Assembly (NCBI GenBank): GCA_947495575.1
Contig: CANLZL010000006.1
Span: 1-64,000, forward strand
Length of the DNA stretch: 64,000 nt
Direction of reading: 5' to 3'
Source: an uncultured Nioella sp.
GTDB lineage: Bacteria > Pseudomonadota > Alphaproteobacteria > Rhodobacterales > Rhodobacteraceae
Each line of letters starts with the position of its first letter. The first letter of the stretch is position 1. This document shows, one piece after another, positions 16,986 to 25,163 of this stretch. Below the pieces are notes generated by a model. The model made no database searches and had not been told where the DNA came from. It worked only from the letters and a program-made list of their open reading frames with translations. Both the position numbers and the translations under genes were made by a program.

Positions 16986-17060
16986 GGGCGATTAGCTCAG
17001 CGGTAGAGCACTTCGTTGACATCGAAGGGGTCACTGGTTCGATCCCAGTATCGCCCACCA
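16986..17060 (+). tRNA. tRNA-Val (anticodon GAC)
   Basis: A complete 75-nt tRNA with encoded CCA. The acceptor stem GGGCGAT (16986-16992) pairs with ATCGCCC (17050-17056), the D-arm contains TAGCTCAGCGGTAGAGCA, the anticodon stem CTTCG/CGAAG encloses the loop TTGACAT giving anticodon GAC, and the T-arm has GGTTCGATCC. It reads GUC and GUU valine codons. It stands alone, 66 bases before rpmJ. Confidence 0.97.
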
Positions 17061-17126
17061 TTTTCCCTTGGCAACAAGGGGTTAACCCTAAGGCGCATCG
17101 CCGCGCCGCGACAAAGGAGATGACTG

Positions 17127-17252
17127 ATGAAAGTCAAGAACTCGCTCCGCTCGCTCAAGCAGCGTCACCGCGATTGCCGCGTCGTGCGCCGCAAGGGCCG
17201 TGTCTATGTGATCAACAAGACACAGCGCCGGTTCAAAGCCCGCCAGGGCTAA
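17127..17252 (+). CDS. rpmJ: 50S ribosomal protein L36 (zinc-free YkgO type)
   Basis: A 41-residue, very basic protein: [20 protein letters not shown] continuing to [11 protein letters not shown]. It is the C-minus form of L36, having a single Cys instead of the four zinc ligands. AAGGAGA at 17114-17120 is well placed before the ATG. A strong terminator follows. In some bacteria this form replaces zinc-binding L36 under zinc limitation; in Rhodobacterales it is, as far as I know, the usual L36, so a zinc-response role should not be assumed. Confidence 0.95.
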   Translation: MKVKNSLRSLKQRHRDCRVVRRKGRVYVINKTQRRFKARQG

Positions 17253-17272
17253 ACCGGACGGACACCCGGAAT

Positions 17273-17308
17273 AAAAACGCCGCAAAGGGTAACCTCTGCG
17301 GCGTTTTT
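17273..17308 (+). terminator. intrinsic terminator of rpmJ
   Basis: A 12-bp stem AAAAACGCCGCA (17273-17284) pairs with TGCGGCGTTTTT (17297-17308), ending in a T-run. The A-run on the left makes it usable from the convergent gene on the minus strand too. Confidence 0.88.
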
Positions 17309-17335
17309 CTTTGAAATGGTGTCTCTCAACACCCG

Positions 17336-19399
17336 TTACTGGCGAACCAAACCGTTCAAAACCATATGGGCCATGGTCGCGTTGTCCAGGATTCCGGTAT
17401 TGGGAAGGCCATTGGCCTGCTGATAGCGCCGCAGACCGGCCACAATACTCTCCTCATCATCGGCATTTCGCGGAATGACGCCCGATTGTGACAAAGCTGC
17501 ATAGGCCAACCGCAACTGGGTGCGCCCCATCTGGCCAATCGCCGGATCAGGCCCAGGGTTCAACGCCTCAAGACGGTCACGTGCTTCGTCCACAAAGCGT
17601 CCGTTCGGATAGGCTTGCAAATAGGCACGGTAGCTGTCGGCAGTGTTGGCATCTGTTGCTGCCCGCCAAGCCCGATTTTCGGCTTGAATTCCCTGCAACC
17701 GCTGCTGCGCCTCTTGCGTATGGCGCCCGTTGGGGTAGGCATCCAAGTATTGCCGGTAGGCCGGCCCAGTTCCCGTATCGTCCGCCGCTTGCCATGCCTG
17801 ATCATCATCACGGATGGCGTTGATTCTCTGACGTGCCTCGGCGGCGTGTGGGCCGTTCGGGTACTCGTTCAGATAGTCTCGGTAAGCTTGGACGGAATCT
17901 GTATCACGCGCCTCCTGCCAGGCTGCAGGTTCAGCGTGAACTTGCTGCAACTGACGCAATCTCTGGCGGGCCTCCTGCGCATGGGGGCCGTTGGGGTAGT
18001 CCTGCAGGTAAGCCCGATAGGCCTGGATAGAATCGGCCGCACGAACCTGATTCCAGAAATCAGCCTCACGTTGGGCAAGGATGCTATTCAGGCGCTGGCG
18101 GGCCAACTGCGAGAACTCGCCCTGCGGGTAGCGATCCAGATAGGCGCGCAGGCCTTGCTCGGTCTGACCGCGACCGGTCTGGTTCCAATAATCACGATCG
18201 GCCTGGCGTTCCCTCTCTTCCTCGATCTCTTGCAGGCGGGTTCGCGCAAGGTCAGAGAATTCGCCGTTCGGATACCGGTCAAGATAAGCCCTTAATCCCG
18301 GTTCATCCGTACCGCGCCCGGTTTCCTGCCAATAGGCCCGATCGGCTGCACGAATTTGCGCGCGGCGGGTATCTGCCTGATCATGCAAAAGGGCAATCTG
18401 GTCGGCATCTAGATACCCGGTCACTTGTAACCCGGCATTCTGCTGCCAATCCCTTATGCCGCGGCGTGAGCCCTGGCCGAACAATCCGTCGATGCCGCTA
18501 TTGTAATACCCCAACACAGCCAGATCGCGTTGGATATCGCGGCGCTGATTACGGTTCAGAGAAAGCGCATCTTCAACTTCTTCCGGGGTCAACTGTGGAA
18601 CCGGTGGTTCCAGCAAGGCAATCCGCGCACGTGCCTCTGCCGCGTAATATCCGTTCGGATACCGATTGAGGTAGGCGCGATAGGCAAAGATGTTGTCCAG
18701 CGTGCTCATCGCGTCCCAATAAGACTGATCGTCGGGATTGATTGTCGGAGTGACTATCGGAGAGGGGATGAAGGGCCGGAAGGGCTGGTCCAAGGCAACG
18801 ACGGTCAATCCCGGCGCTGCTGCAAATACATCTCTTAAGGGGCGCCCAGGCTCTAGCAGATTTTGGGCTGCAAATTGCGCAACCGCCGCGGGATGGCCCG
18901 TGGCCAGCGTGACGCCGTTCGGGACCGCCAGTTCGCCAAGTCCGTTGGCAAGCCCTGTGCCCAAGGGAACACCCTGATCTTCCGGACCTAAAAGGACAAT
19001 CGCGTCATCAACTTCTGCCGCCATGTCCAGAAGCAGCTGAACCGGAATCCCTGCGCCGGAAACAGAGCCGAGAGTGACTTCGCCAGCATCCGCACCCAGA
19101 AACCACGTCAAGCCGCCATAGGTCACAAACCGGCCTGCCAAAGCAATGACCAGCCTGTCTTCTTCACCCTGAGTTGCGACTGCGCCAACCAAATCACGCA
19201 GCCGTTCCCCACTCGCGTCAATCGAAGAAAAAACGGAAAACCCCGCTTGATCCAGCGGGGTTAAGGCCGTTCCGATATAGCGTGGGGCGCCGTAACTGGT
19301 CGTGGCGTCCATATCTACGCTGCCGACAACCATGGCAGTGTCGGCCTGAGCAGGCAGGGCGACACCCATTAATAATAACGCTCGAATAAATGATCTCAT
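17336..19399 (-). CDS. secreted pseudo-caspase / YPNG-repeat / peptidoglycan-binding protein
   Basis: A 687-residue exported protein of composite design. Residues 1-19 are a signal peptide (ending PAQA). Residues 20-210 resemble a metacaspase/caspase-like (C14) domain, but the catalytic His of the usual AGHG motif is Arg90 (IALAGRFV), and the usual DACR cysteine strand reads AIVLLGPED (133-141), so it should be inactive. Seven copies of a roughly 22-residue helical motif (AYRxYLxxYPNGxxxxEAR) occur at about 239-260 and 365-625. A PG_binding_1-type domain is at about 282-338 (NSGIDGLFGQGSRRGIRDWQ), and a second related segment closes the protein. A structural or scaffolding role in the envelope is inferred. 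Confidence 0.7.
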   Translation of the reverse strand: MRSFIRALLLMGVALPAQADTAMVVGSVDMDATTSYGAPRYIGTALTPLDQAGFSVFSSIDASGERLRDLVGAVATQGEEDRLVIALAGRFVTYGGLTWFLGADAGEVTLGSVSGAGIPVQLLLDMAAEVDDAIVLLGPEDQGVPLGTGLANGLGELAVPNGVTLATGHPAAVAQFAAQNLLEPGRPLRDVFAAAPGLTVVALDQPFRPFIPSPIVTPTINPDDQSYWDAMSTLDNIFAYRAYLNRYPNGYYAAEARARIALLEPPVPQLTPEEVEDALSLNRNQRRDIQRDLAVLGYYNSGIDGLFGQGSRRGIRDWQQNAGLQVTGYLDADQIALLHDQADTRRAQIRAADRAYWQETGRGTDEPGLRAYLDRYPNGEFSDLARTRLQEIEEERERQADRDYWNQTGRGQTEQGLRAYLDRYPQGEFSQLARQRLNSILAQREADFWNQVRAADSIQAYRAYLQDYPNGPHAQEARQRLRQLQQVHAEPAAWQEARDTDSVQAYRDYLNEYPNGPHAAEARQRINAIRDDDQAWQAADDTGTGPAYRQYLDAYPNGRHTQEAQQRLQGIQAENRAWRAATDANTADSYRAYLQAYPNGRFVDEARDRLEALNPGPDPAIGQMGRTQLRLAYAALSQSGVIPRNADDEESIVAGLRRYQQANGLPNTGILDNATMAHMVLNGLVRQ

Positions 19400-19432
19400 A
19401 AGAAATCCTCCTCCAAATAGGGGCGGATCGGA

Positions 19433-20665
19433 TCATTCGTAGCTGCGGCAATCCTCAATGACTTTGCCATCATTTGGCAGAGAGCCGGCGGGAACGAGCT
19501 CGATTCGCCCCCTCAACTTTAGCGTATCCAGCACGGATTGTTCAAAATCAGTGACATCGGATGCAGAAGTCTCCAACTGAACCCGCATGACATCCATCTC
19601 GCCCTCGCGTTCTGCAATGACCCGTGCGCGGCCAACTTCGGCATGTCGCGCCACCAGATCGGCCACCTGTTCGGGACGAACAAACATGCCTTTGATCTTG
19701 GTGGTTTGATCCGCACGGCCCATCCAGCCCTTGATGCGAATATTGGTCCGTCCGCAGGGGCTTTCGCCCTCCATCACTGCCGAAAGATCGCCGGTAGCAA
19801 AGCGGATCAACGGATAATCGGCATTTAGCGTGGTGACGACAACTTCGCCAACTTCACCGGGCTCAACCGGGTCACCGGTGCCGGGGCGCACGATCTCAAC
19901 GATCACACCCTCATCCACGATCATGCCGTCCATCGCCTCGGATTCATACGCGATATTGCCCAGATCCGCAGTCGCATAGCTTTGCAGACAGGCAATGCCG
20001 CGATCGGCATATTCCTGCCGCAGCGACGGGAACAACGCGCCCCCCCCGACAACCGCCGTGGTGATTTTGAGGGGCAATCCCATGGCTTCCGCCTTGTCCA
20101 GGATGACCTTCAGGTAATCTGGCGTTCCGGCATATGCGGTCACACCGATATCATGAGCGGCGCGCGCCTGAAGCTCGGTCTGGCCAGTTCCCGCGGGCAG
20201 GACCGCTGCGCCAACCGCGCGCGCCCCGCTCTCAAAGATCATACCCGCTGGCGTCAGGTGATAGCCAAAACAATTCTGGACGATATCGCCCTGTCCAACA
20301 CTTGCCGCATGCAGAAACCGACCCATGCGCCACCAGTCATGGCTGACCTGTCCGGGTTCATATATCGGCCCCGGCGATTGGAAAATATGAGCAAAGCCCG
20401 AAACCGGCCCGGCGAAACCACCCAAAGGGGAGAGGGACGCCTGCGCCTTGCCGATCTCGGACTTCCGCAACACCGGCAAGTGCGCCAATTGTTGAGCCGA
20501 TGTTACTTCTGCAGGATTTACTCCCGCAAACCGTTCGGAATATCCCGGCAAGGCCTTGGCGGTCGCGATTTGCTGCGGCAGTGCCACCGCCAAATCTGCG
20601 GCACGCTCATCAGCGCTGCGGGTTTCCAAATTGTCGAAATACTTGGTCACTATGGCGTCCCTCAT
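19433..20665 (-). CDS. phenylacetate-CoA ligase family protein (AMP-forming)
   Basis: A roughly 410-residue adenylate-forming enzyme of the PaaK-like type, expected to activate an aromatic or other carboxylic acid to its CoA thioester. It shows the PaaK-type LPVLRKSE near the N-terminus, the nucleotide-binding core (TAYAGTPDYLKVIL, VGGGALFPSLRQEY), YPLIRFATGDLS and the C-terminal GMFVRPEQVADLV. It is the last gene of a seven-gene operon with a Liv-type importer. I use the ATG at 20665, whose A is shared with the stop codon of the preceding ATPase gene (TGATG); an in-frame GTG lies at 20677. The substrate is not determined by sequence. Confidence 0.85.
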   Translation of the reverse strand: MRDAIVTKYFDNLETRSADERAADLAVALPQQIATAKALPGYSERFAGVNPAEVTSAQQLAHLPVLRKSEIGKAQASLSPLGGFAGPVSGFAHIFQSPGPIYEPGQVSHDWWRMGRFLHAASVGQGDIVQNCFGYHLTPAGMIFESGARAVGAAVLPAGTGQTELQARAAHDIGVTAYAGTPDYLKVILDKAEAMGLPLKITTAVVGGGALFPSLRQEYADRGIACLQSYATADLGNIAYESEAMDGMIVDEGVIVEIVRPGTGDPVEPGEVGEVVVTTLNADYPLIRFATGDLSAVMEGESPCGRTNIRIKGWMGRADQTTKIKGMFVRPEQVADLVARHAEVGRARVIAEREGEMDVMRVQLETSASDVTDFEQSVLDTLKLRGRIELVPAGSLPNDGKVIEDCRSYE

Positions 20666-21492
20666 CAGCTCAACCACCGCTTGCGGCGGCGATAACTGCG
20701 GACATCACGGAAGCTCTTGCGACCTTCCTCGGACATACCAAGGTAGAATTCTTTCACATCGGGGTTTTCGCGCAGTTCGGCGGCAGGACCATCCATAACC
20801 ACACGCCCGGATTCGAGGATATAGCCGTAATGGGCAAACCGCAGAGCAACATTGGTGTTTTGCTCGGCCAACAGGAAGGTCACGCCTTCCCCCTCGTTCA
20901 CCGATTTCACAATCTCGAAGATCTGTTCCACCAATTGCGGCGCCAGACCCATCGACGGTTCATCCAGCAGGATCGTCTCGGGTCGGCTCATCAACGCACG
21001 ACCCATGGCGCACATCTGCTGTTCCCCGCCCGAAGTATAGCCCGCCTGGCTGCGGCGGCGCTCCTTCAAACGCGGGAAGTAGTTGTAAACCATCTCAAGG
21101 TCGGCCGCGATCGCGCCCTTGCCATCGCTGCGCGTGTAAGCGCCCGTCAGCAGGTTTTCCTCGATGGTCAGGTGTTCGAAACAGTGACGGCCTTCCATCA
21201 CCTGCACCACACCATTCTTAACCAGGTCGGCGGGATCAGAGTGGGCGACGTTGCGACCACGATACTCGATCGTGCCCTTTGTCACCTCGCCCCGTTCAGA
21301 GGCCAAAAGCCCCGAGATCGCCTTCAACGTGGTGGTCTTGCCTGCTCCGTTGCCACCTAGCAGCGCGGTAATTCCGCCCTTGGGCACGTTCAGGCTGACA
21401 CCTTTCAGGACGAGGATGACGTGATTGTAAATCACCTCGATATTGTTGACCTCAAGAAGGGTCTCTTGCTCGGTGGGTCCGGCGTCCAGCAT
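20665..21492 (-). CDS. branched-chain amino acid-type ABC transporter ATP-binding protein (LivF-like)
   Basis: A 275-residue ABC ATPase: Walker A GGNGAGKTTTLK, signature TSGGEQQMCAMGRAL, Walker B ILLDEPSMGLAP and an H-loop region near LLAEQN. The ending DVKEFYLGM is typical of LivF; the extra C-terminal arginine-rich tail (RSYRRRKRWLS) is longer than in standard LivF. It pairs with the LivG-like ATPase encoded at 25164. It overlaps the ligase gene downstream by one base, so the two are translationally coupled. Confidence 0.92.
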   Translation of the reverse strand: MLDAGPTEQETLLEVNNIEVIYNHVILVLKGVSLNVPKGGITALLGGNGAGKTTTLKAISGLLASERGEVTKGTIEYRGRNVAHSDPADLVKNGVVQVMEGRHCFEHLTIEENLLTGAYTRSDGKGAIAADLEMVYNYFPRLKERRRSQAGYTSGGEQQMCAMGRALMSRPETILLDEPSMGLAPQLVEQIFEIVKSVNEGEGVTFLLAEQNTNVALRFAHYGYILESGRVVMDGPAAELRENPDVKEFYLGMSEEGRKSFRDVRSYRRRKRWLS

Positions 21493-21563
21493 CTTTGGTC
21501 TCCAGCAACGCCTGCCTGTCGCTAGAACGCAGGCGCGGCTTCATGAAAATTCTTTAGGGGTGA

Positions 21564-21591
21564 GGATCTGGCGAACAACGCCGCCAGATCC
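21564..21591 (-). other. intercistronic hairpin downstream of substrate-binding protein gene
   Basis: A perfect 10-bp stem GGATCTGGCG (21564-21573) pairs with 21582-21591 across an 8-base loop, 17 bases after the binding-protein stop codon. There is no clear T-run, so it more likely protects the upstream message from 3' decay than terminates it. Confidence 0.5.
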
Positions 21592-21607
21592 AGATTTCAG
21601 GGTCGGA

Positions 21608-22891
21608 TTACATGGCGCAGTCGCGCGCTTCGATCCCGTTTTCCGCTGCGAACATGGCGCTGTCTTCTTCGATCAGCGGCTGCGTGACAGCGTCATCAGG
21701 TGCGATGAAGTCGGTCAGAGTGACCCATTCCTGCTCGCTTGCGTTCCACTGCTGCATCGCGGCCATGCCGGTGCCACCGTGGTCAGAACAAGAGACCGAG
21801 AATTCCGGCCCGATACCAGGCGCGCCCAGCTCTTCCATACGGGCCGCTGTCATTTCCAGCGCCTCCATACCGTCACGCATCATTGCAGGCGTGATTGCAG
21901 CCACACCGTGCATTTCCTGCGCTACGCGGATCGCTTCGGCAGCCAGCATCGCTGCATACATGCCGCGGGTGTAAAGAACCGAACCAAGGTTTGATCCATC
22001 GCCAGCCGCAAGGCCTGCATCGTGGACATGTGTCTGAATGTCGGCAAAGACCGGCATATCGCCCAGACCGTTCATGTTCAGGGCACGATAACCATTGGCC
22101 GCGTCGCCCGCGGGGATCACGTCATGCTCAGCGCCGGCCCACCAGTTGCCGATGAAGTTTTCCATCGGGAAACGGATGTTGGCAGCTTCCTGAACCGCAA
22201 CCTGGTTCATGACGCCCCAGCCCCACATGATCACATAGTCAGGACGCTCACGGCGGATGGTCAGCCACTGGTTACCCTGTTCCTGACCGGGGTGGTCAAC
22301 GGCCAGCTGGACCAGTTCAAACCCATGCTGTTCGGACAGAACTTCCAACGTGCGGATCGGCTCACGACCATAGGCCGAGTTGTGGTACAGCAGAACGATC
22401 TTCTGACCTTCAAGCGAACCGTCGTTTTCATCCAGCAACGCGTTGATGATCACAGACGCCCCATCCCAGTAATTGGCGGGATAGTTGAAGACATTCGAAA
22501 AGATCTCACCATTTGCGGCAGAAGTCCGGCCATAGCCCATCGTGTGCAGGGGGATGCCGTCAGCTGTTGCGCGTGGGATCAGCTGATAGGTGATGCCAGT
22601 GGACAGCGGTTGGTAAACCAATGCGCCTTCGCCCTTGGTGGCCTCATAGCATTCCACGCCGCGTTCCGTGTTGTAAGCGGTTTCGCATTCGATGATGCGG
22701 AACATTTCGCCACCGACGCCACCATCACGCTGGTTCAGCATGTTGAAATAGTCCTGGTAGCCATCCGAGAACGGGATGCCGCCCGCCGCATAAGCACCAG
22801 TCCGGTAGCTGAGATCGGGGATGACAAGGTCTGCAAGTGCAGGGCCCGAGGCCATCACGCCGGCCATCACCATGGTTGTTAGTTTCTTCAT
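21608..22891 (-). CDS. ABC transporter substrate-binding protein (Leu/Ile/Val-binding type)
   Basis: A roughly 427-residue periplasmic binding protein with the signal peptide MKKLTTMVMAGVMASGPALA. The mature part has the type I periplasmic fold (leucine/amide-binding family), for example MNQRDGGVGGEMFRIIECET near the N-terminus and ILLYHNSAYGREP-like strands. The ATG at 22891 has the excellent site GGGAGGA and is well inside a longer open frame. It is longer than LivK (about 370), as in family members for aromatic or organic acids. The gene is flanked by intercistronic hairpins on both sides, a common feature of binding-protein genes expressed above their permeases. Confidence 0.92.
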   Translation of the reverse strand: MKKLTTMVMAGVMASGPALADLVIPDLSYRTGAYAAGGIPFSDGYQDYFNMLNQRDGGVGGEMFRIIECETAYNTERGVECYEATKGEGALVYQPLSTGITYQLIPRATADGIPLHTMGYGRTSAANGEIFSNVFNYPANYWDGASVIINALLDENDGSLEGQKIVLLYHNSAYGREPIRTLEVLSEQHGFELVQLAVDHPGQEQGNQWLTIRRERPDYVIMWGWGVMNQVAVQEAANIRFPMENFIGNWWAGAEHDVIPAGDAANGYRALNMNGLGDMPVFADIQTHVHDAGLAAGDGSNLGSVLYTRGMYAAMLAAEAIRVAQEMHGVAAITPAMMRDGMEALEMTAARMEELGAPGIGPEFSVSCSDHGGTGMAAMQQWNASEQEWVTLTDFIAPDDAVTQPLIEEDSAMFAAENGIEARDCAM

Positions 22892-22931
22892 CGGTATTTT
22901 CCTCCCTTTGGTTTTTCCGATGTATTCTTGG

Positions 22932-22957
22932 TGCCGGGCCGTGGAGGCGACCCGGCA
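22932..22957 (-). other. intercistronic hairpin upstream of substrate-binding protein gene
   Basis: A 7-bp GC-rich stem TGCCGGG (22932-22938) pairs with CCCGGCA (22951-22957), in the gap between the permease stop codon and the binding-protein ribosome site. It is probably an RNA processing or stability element. Confidence 0.4.
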
Positions 22958-22974
22958 GGTTGACCAGCCCCACA

Positions 22975-24051
22975 TCAGTGCGGGAACGGCCAGAGTCTCA
23001 ATTTTTCTTTTGCAAGGCGCCAAAGCTGCGCCAGGCCATGGGGTTCAACGATCAGGAAAAAGATGATCAGCCCCCCAACGATAACAAGTTGGAAATGCGC
23101 CACGATATCTGTGGGCCAGCCCAATGTGTCGACGCCCAGAACCTTCAGGGCCACCGGCAGCAGGACCAGGAACGCCGCCCCGGCAAAGCTACCAAAGATG
23201 GAACCCAGCCCGCCAATGATCACCATGAACAGAACGAGGAACGACTTGGTGATACCAAAGGCTTCGCCGACTTCCACCGCACCCAAGAAGACCGAGAACA
23301 ACAGCGCCCCCGAGATGCCGACATAGAAAGACGAGATCGCAAATGCCGTCAGTTTGGCTTTGAGCGGATTCACTCCGATGATCTCGGCCGCGATATCCAT
23401 GTCACGGATCGCCATCCATTGCCGTCCAACAGTGCCGCGTGTCAGGTTCCGCGCCACCCAGGCCAGCAGAATGACAAAGAACAGGCAGAACAGGTATTTC
23501 ACCCAGACCTCAGCATTCGGGCCGGTTACGGCCAAGCCAAACATCGTCCGCTCAGGCGCATTGATCTGGCCTGATGCCGAATAGTTGTAGAACCACGGCA
23601 CACGGTTGAAGAGCCAGACCAAAAAGAACTGCGCAGCTAGCGTTGCAACGGCAAGGTAAAATCCTTTGATCCGCAGTGATGGCAATCCAAAAAGTACGCC
23701 AACACCCGCCGTGATAAAGCCCGAAAGGAACGTGATCGTCACCATGTCGAGGCCGGGAAAAGCCGTCATCAGCTTGTAGGTTGCATAGGCACCCACCGCC
23801 ATGAACCCGCCGGTTCCCAGGCTGACTTGCCCGCAATACCCGGTCAGGATGTTCAGCCCGATCGCCGCGATCGCATAGATCAGGAAAGGCAGAAGTAATG
23901 CGTTGGCCCAGTATTCATTGACAACAAACGGGATGACCGCGATCGCAATGAAAAGGACGAAATAGTACCTGTAACGATCAAAGGCGATCGGAAAGGTCTG
24001 GTTGTCAGCGGCGTAGCTTGTCTTGAAATCGCCGGCTTCACGATAAAACAT
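22975..24051 (-). CDS. branched-chain amino acid-type ABC transporter permease (LivM-like)
   Basis: A 358-residue polytopic inner-membrane permease with about eight to ten hydrophobic segments. The LivM signatures NILTGYCGQVSLGTGGFMAVGAY and the cytoplasmic EAA-like loop (GRQWMAIRDMDIAAEIIGVN) are present, followed by SFLVLFMVIIGGLGSIFGS. It forms the translocation pore with the LivH-like permease, whose gene ends three bases before this one starts on the minus strand. Confidence 0.93.
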   Translation of the reverse strand: MFYREAGDFKTSYAADNQTFPIAFDRYRYYFVLFIAIAVIPFVVNEYWANALLLPFLIYAIAAIGLNILTGYCGQVSLGTGGFMAVGAYATYKLMTAFPGLDMVTITFLSGFITAGVGVLFGLPSLRIKGFYLAVATLAAQFFLVWLFNRVPWFYNYSASGQINAPERTMFGLAVTGPNAEVWVKYLFCLFFVILLAWVARNLTRGTVGRQWMAIRDMDIAAEIIGVNPLKAKLTAFAISSFYVGISGALLFSVFLGAVEVGEAFGITKSFLVLFMVIIGGLGSIFGSFAGAAFLVLLPVALKVLGVDTLGWPTDIVAHFQLVIVGGLIIFFLIVEPHGLAQLWRLAKEKLRLWPFPH

Positions 24052-24054
24052 GGA

Positions 24055-25071
24055 TCAGACCCTCTCGATGATTTTTTCGCCAAACAGGCCTTGGGGCCTG
24101 AAAACGAGGAAGATGAGTGCCAGCACGTAAGCAAACCAGTTCTCAGTTGCGTTGAGCGTGAAGCCAAAGACCGCACCGAAGATGTCATTCGAGGACACGA
24201 TGAATTCAAAGAGCGCTTCGCCCACACCGATGATCAAACCGCCAACGATGGCACCGGGGATCGACGTGAACCCGCCCAGCATCAGAACCGGAAGCGCCTT
24301 CAGCGCGATCAGCGACAATGAGAATTGAACGCCGGATTTCGCGCCCCACATGGTGCCCGCAACAAGGGCCACAAAACCCGCAAGCGACCAGACGAGGATC
24401 CAGACAAAGTTGAGCGAGATACCAACCGACAGCGCCGCCTGGTGGTCATCTGCTACGGCCCGCATCGCGCGGCCTTGCTTGGTATATTGGGCAAATGCGA
24501 CCAGTCCGGCCACCAGAACCGCCGCGACAATTGCCGCTACAATATCTAGGTTGTCGATAAAGAACCCGTAGCCAAACCAGTTGAAGGTTGTCTCGTCGAT
24601 GATGGTGTTGATGCCCTGTGGCAGACCGATATCCAGCGTCCGGATCTCAGACCCCCACATCAGGTCAGCGACCCCTTCAAGGAAATAGGCCAGACCGATG
24701 GTGGCCATGAACAGAATGATTGGCTCTTGACCGACGAGGTGGTGGAACACGACCTTCTGCACGAACCAGGCAAGCCCGATCATCACCAGGACGGTTAGCG
24801 CGATGGCCAGCAGGGCCGGCACAGAGTGCCACGGCAAATGGTGAATTTCGGTGCCAAACGTTGCGTTGATGAGATGCGCGAACGGCACGCGACCTTCCTG
24901 GATACCGACCAGCGTCATGGCCGCAAACAGCGCCATCACACCCTGGGCATAGTTGAAGATGCCAGAGGCTTTGTAGATCAGAACGAAGCCAAGCGCGACA
25001 AGGGCATACATCACCCCGGTCATCAGGCCGTTGGCCACAACCTCCATTGCAAAAATCAGTTGATCAGGCAT
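24055..25071 (-). CDS. branched-chain amino acid-type ABC transporter permease (LivH-like)
   Basis: A roughly 338-residue polytopic permease of the LivH type (ANGLMTGVMYALVALGFVLIYK near the N-terminus, GRAMRAVADDHQAALSVGI as the coupling loop, LGGFTSIPGAIVGGLIIGV). I chose the ATG at 25071 because GGAG lies about six bases upstream; an in-frame ATG at 25089 has no ribosome site. The short gap between this gene and the LivG-like gene contains an unusual 11-bp tandem repeat (25096-25149). Confidence 0.92.
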   Translation of the reverse strand: MPDQLIFAMEVVANGLMTGVMYALVALGFVLIYKASGIFNYAQGVMALFAAMTLVGIQEGRVPFAHLINATFGTEIHHLPWHSVPALLAIALTVLVMIGLAWFVQKVVFHHLVGQEPIILFMATIGLAYFLEGVADLMWGSEIRTLDIGLPQGINTIIDETTFNWFGYGFFIDNLDIVAAIVAAVLVAGLVAFAQYTKQGRAMRAVADDHQAALSVGISLNFVWILVWSLAGFVALVAGTMWGAKSGVQFSLSLIALKALPVLMLGGFTSIPGAIVGGLIIGVGEALFEFIVSSNDIFGAVFGFTLNATENWFAYVLALIFLVFRPQGLFGEKIIERV

Positions 25072-25095
25072 TTCGGGCTCCGACGGCATTTGTAT

Positions 25096-25149
25096 GTACG
25101 GGGGGTGTACAGGGGGTGTACGGCAGGCGTACCGGGGGTGACGGGAGGT
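25096..25149. repeat. 11-bp tandem repeat GTACNGGGGGT between livG- and livH-type genes
   Basis: GTAC recurs at 25096, 25107, 25118 and 25129, with a degenerate fifth unit (GAC at 25140), an exact 11-base period. The spacer is G-rich (GGGGGGT, AGGGGGT, GGCAGGC, CGGGGGT, GGGAGGT). The array fills most of the 92-base intercistronic gap. It could be a protein-binding array phased on one helical turn, a G-quadruplex-prone element or simple slippage product. Confidence 0.8.
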
Positions 25150-25163
25150 TTTGGCAAATCAGA

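Noticed and set aside
16986-17060. tRNA as an attachment site for an integrated element
   Set aside because: No integrase gene and no second copy of the tRNA 3' end nearby; adjacent genes are ordinary chromosomal genes.
17127-17252. Zinc-starvation function of the L36 form
   Set aside because: The zinc-free L36 form appears to be the usual one in this bacterial group, and I saw no Zur-type site in the upstream sequence.
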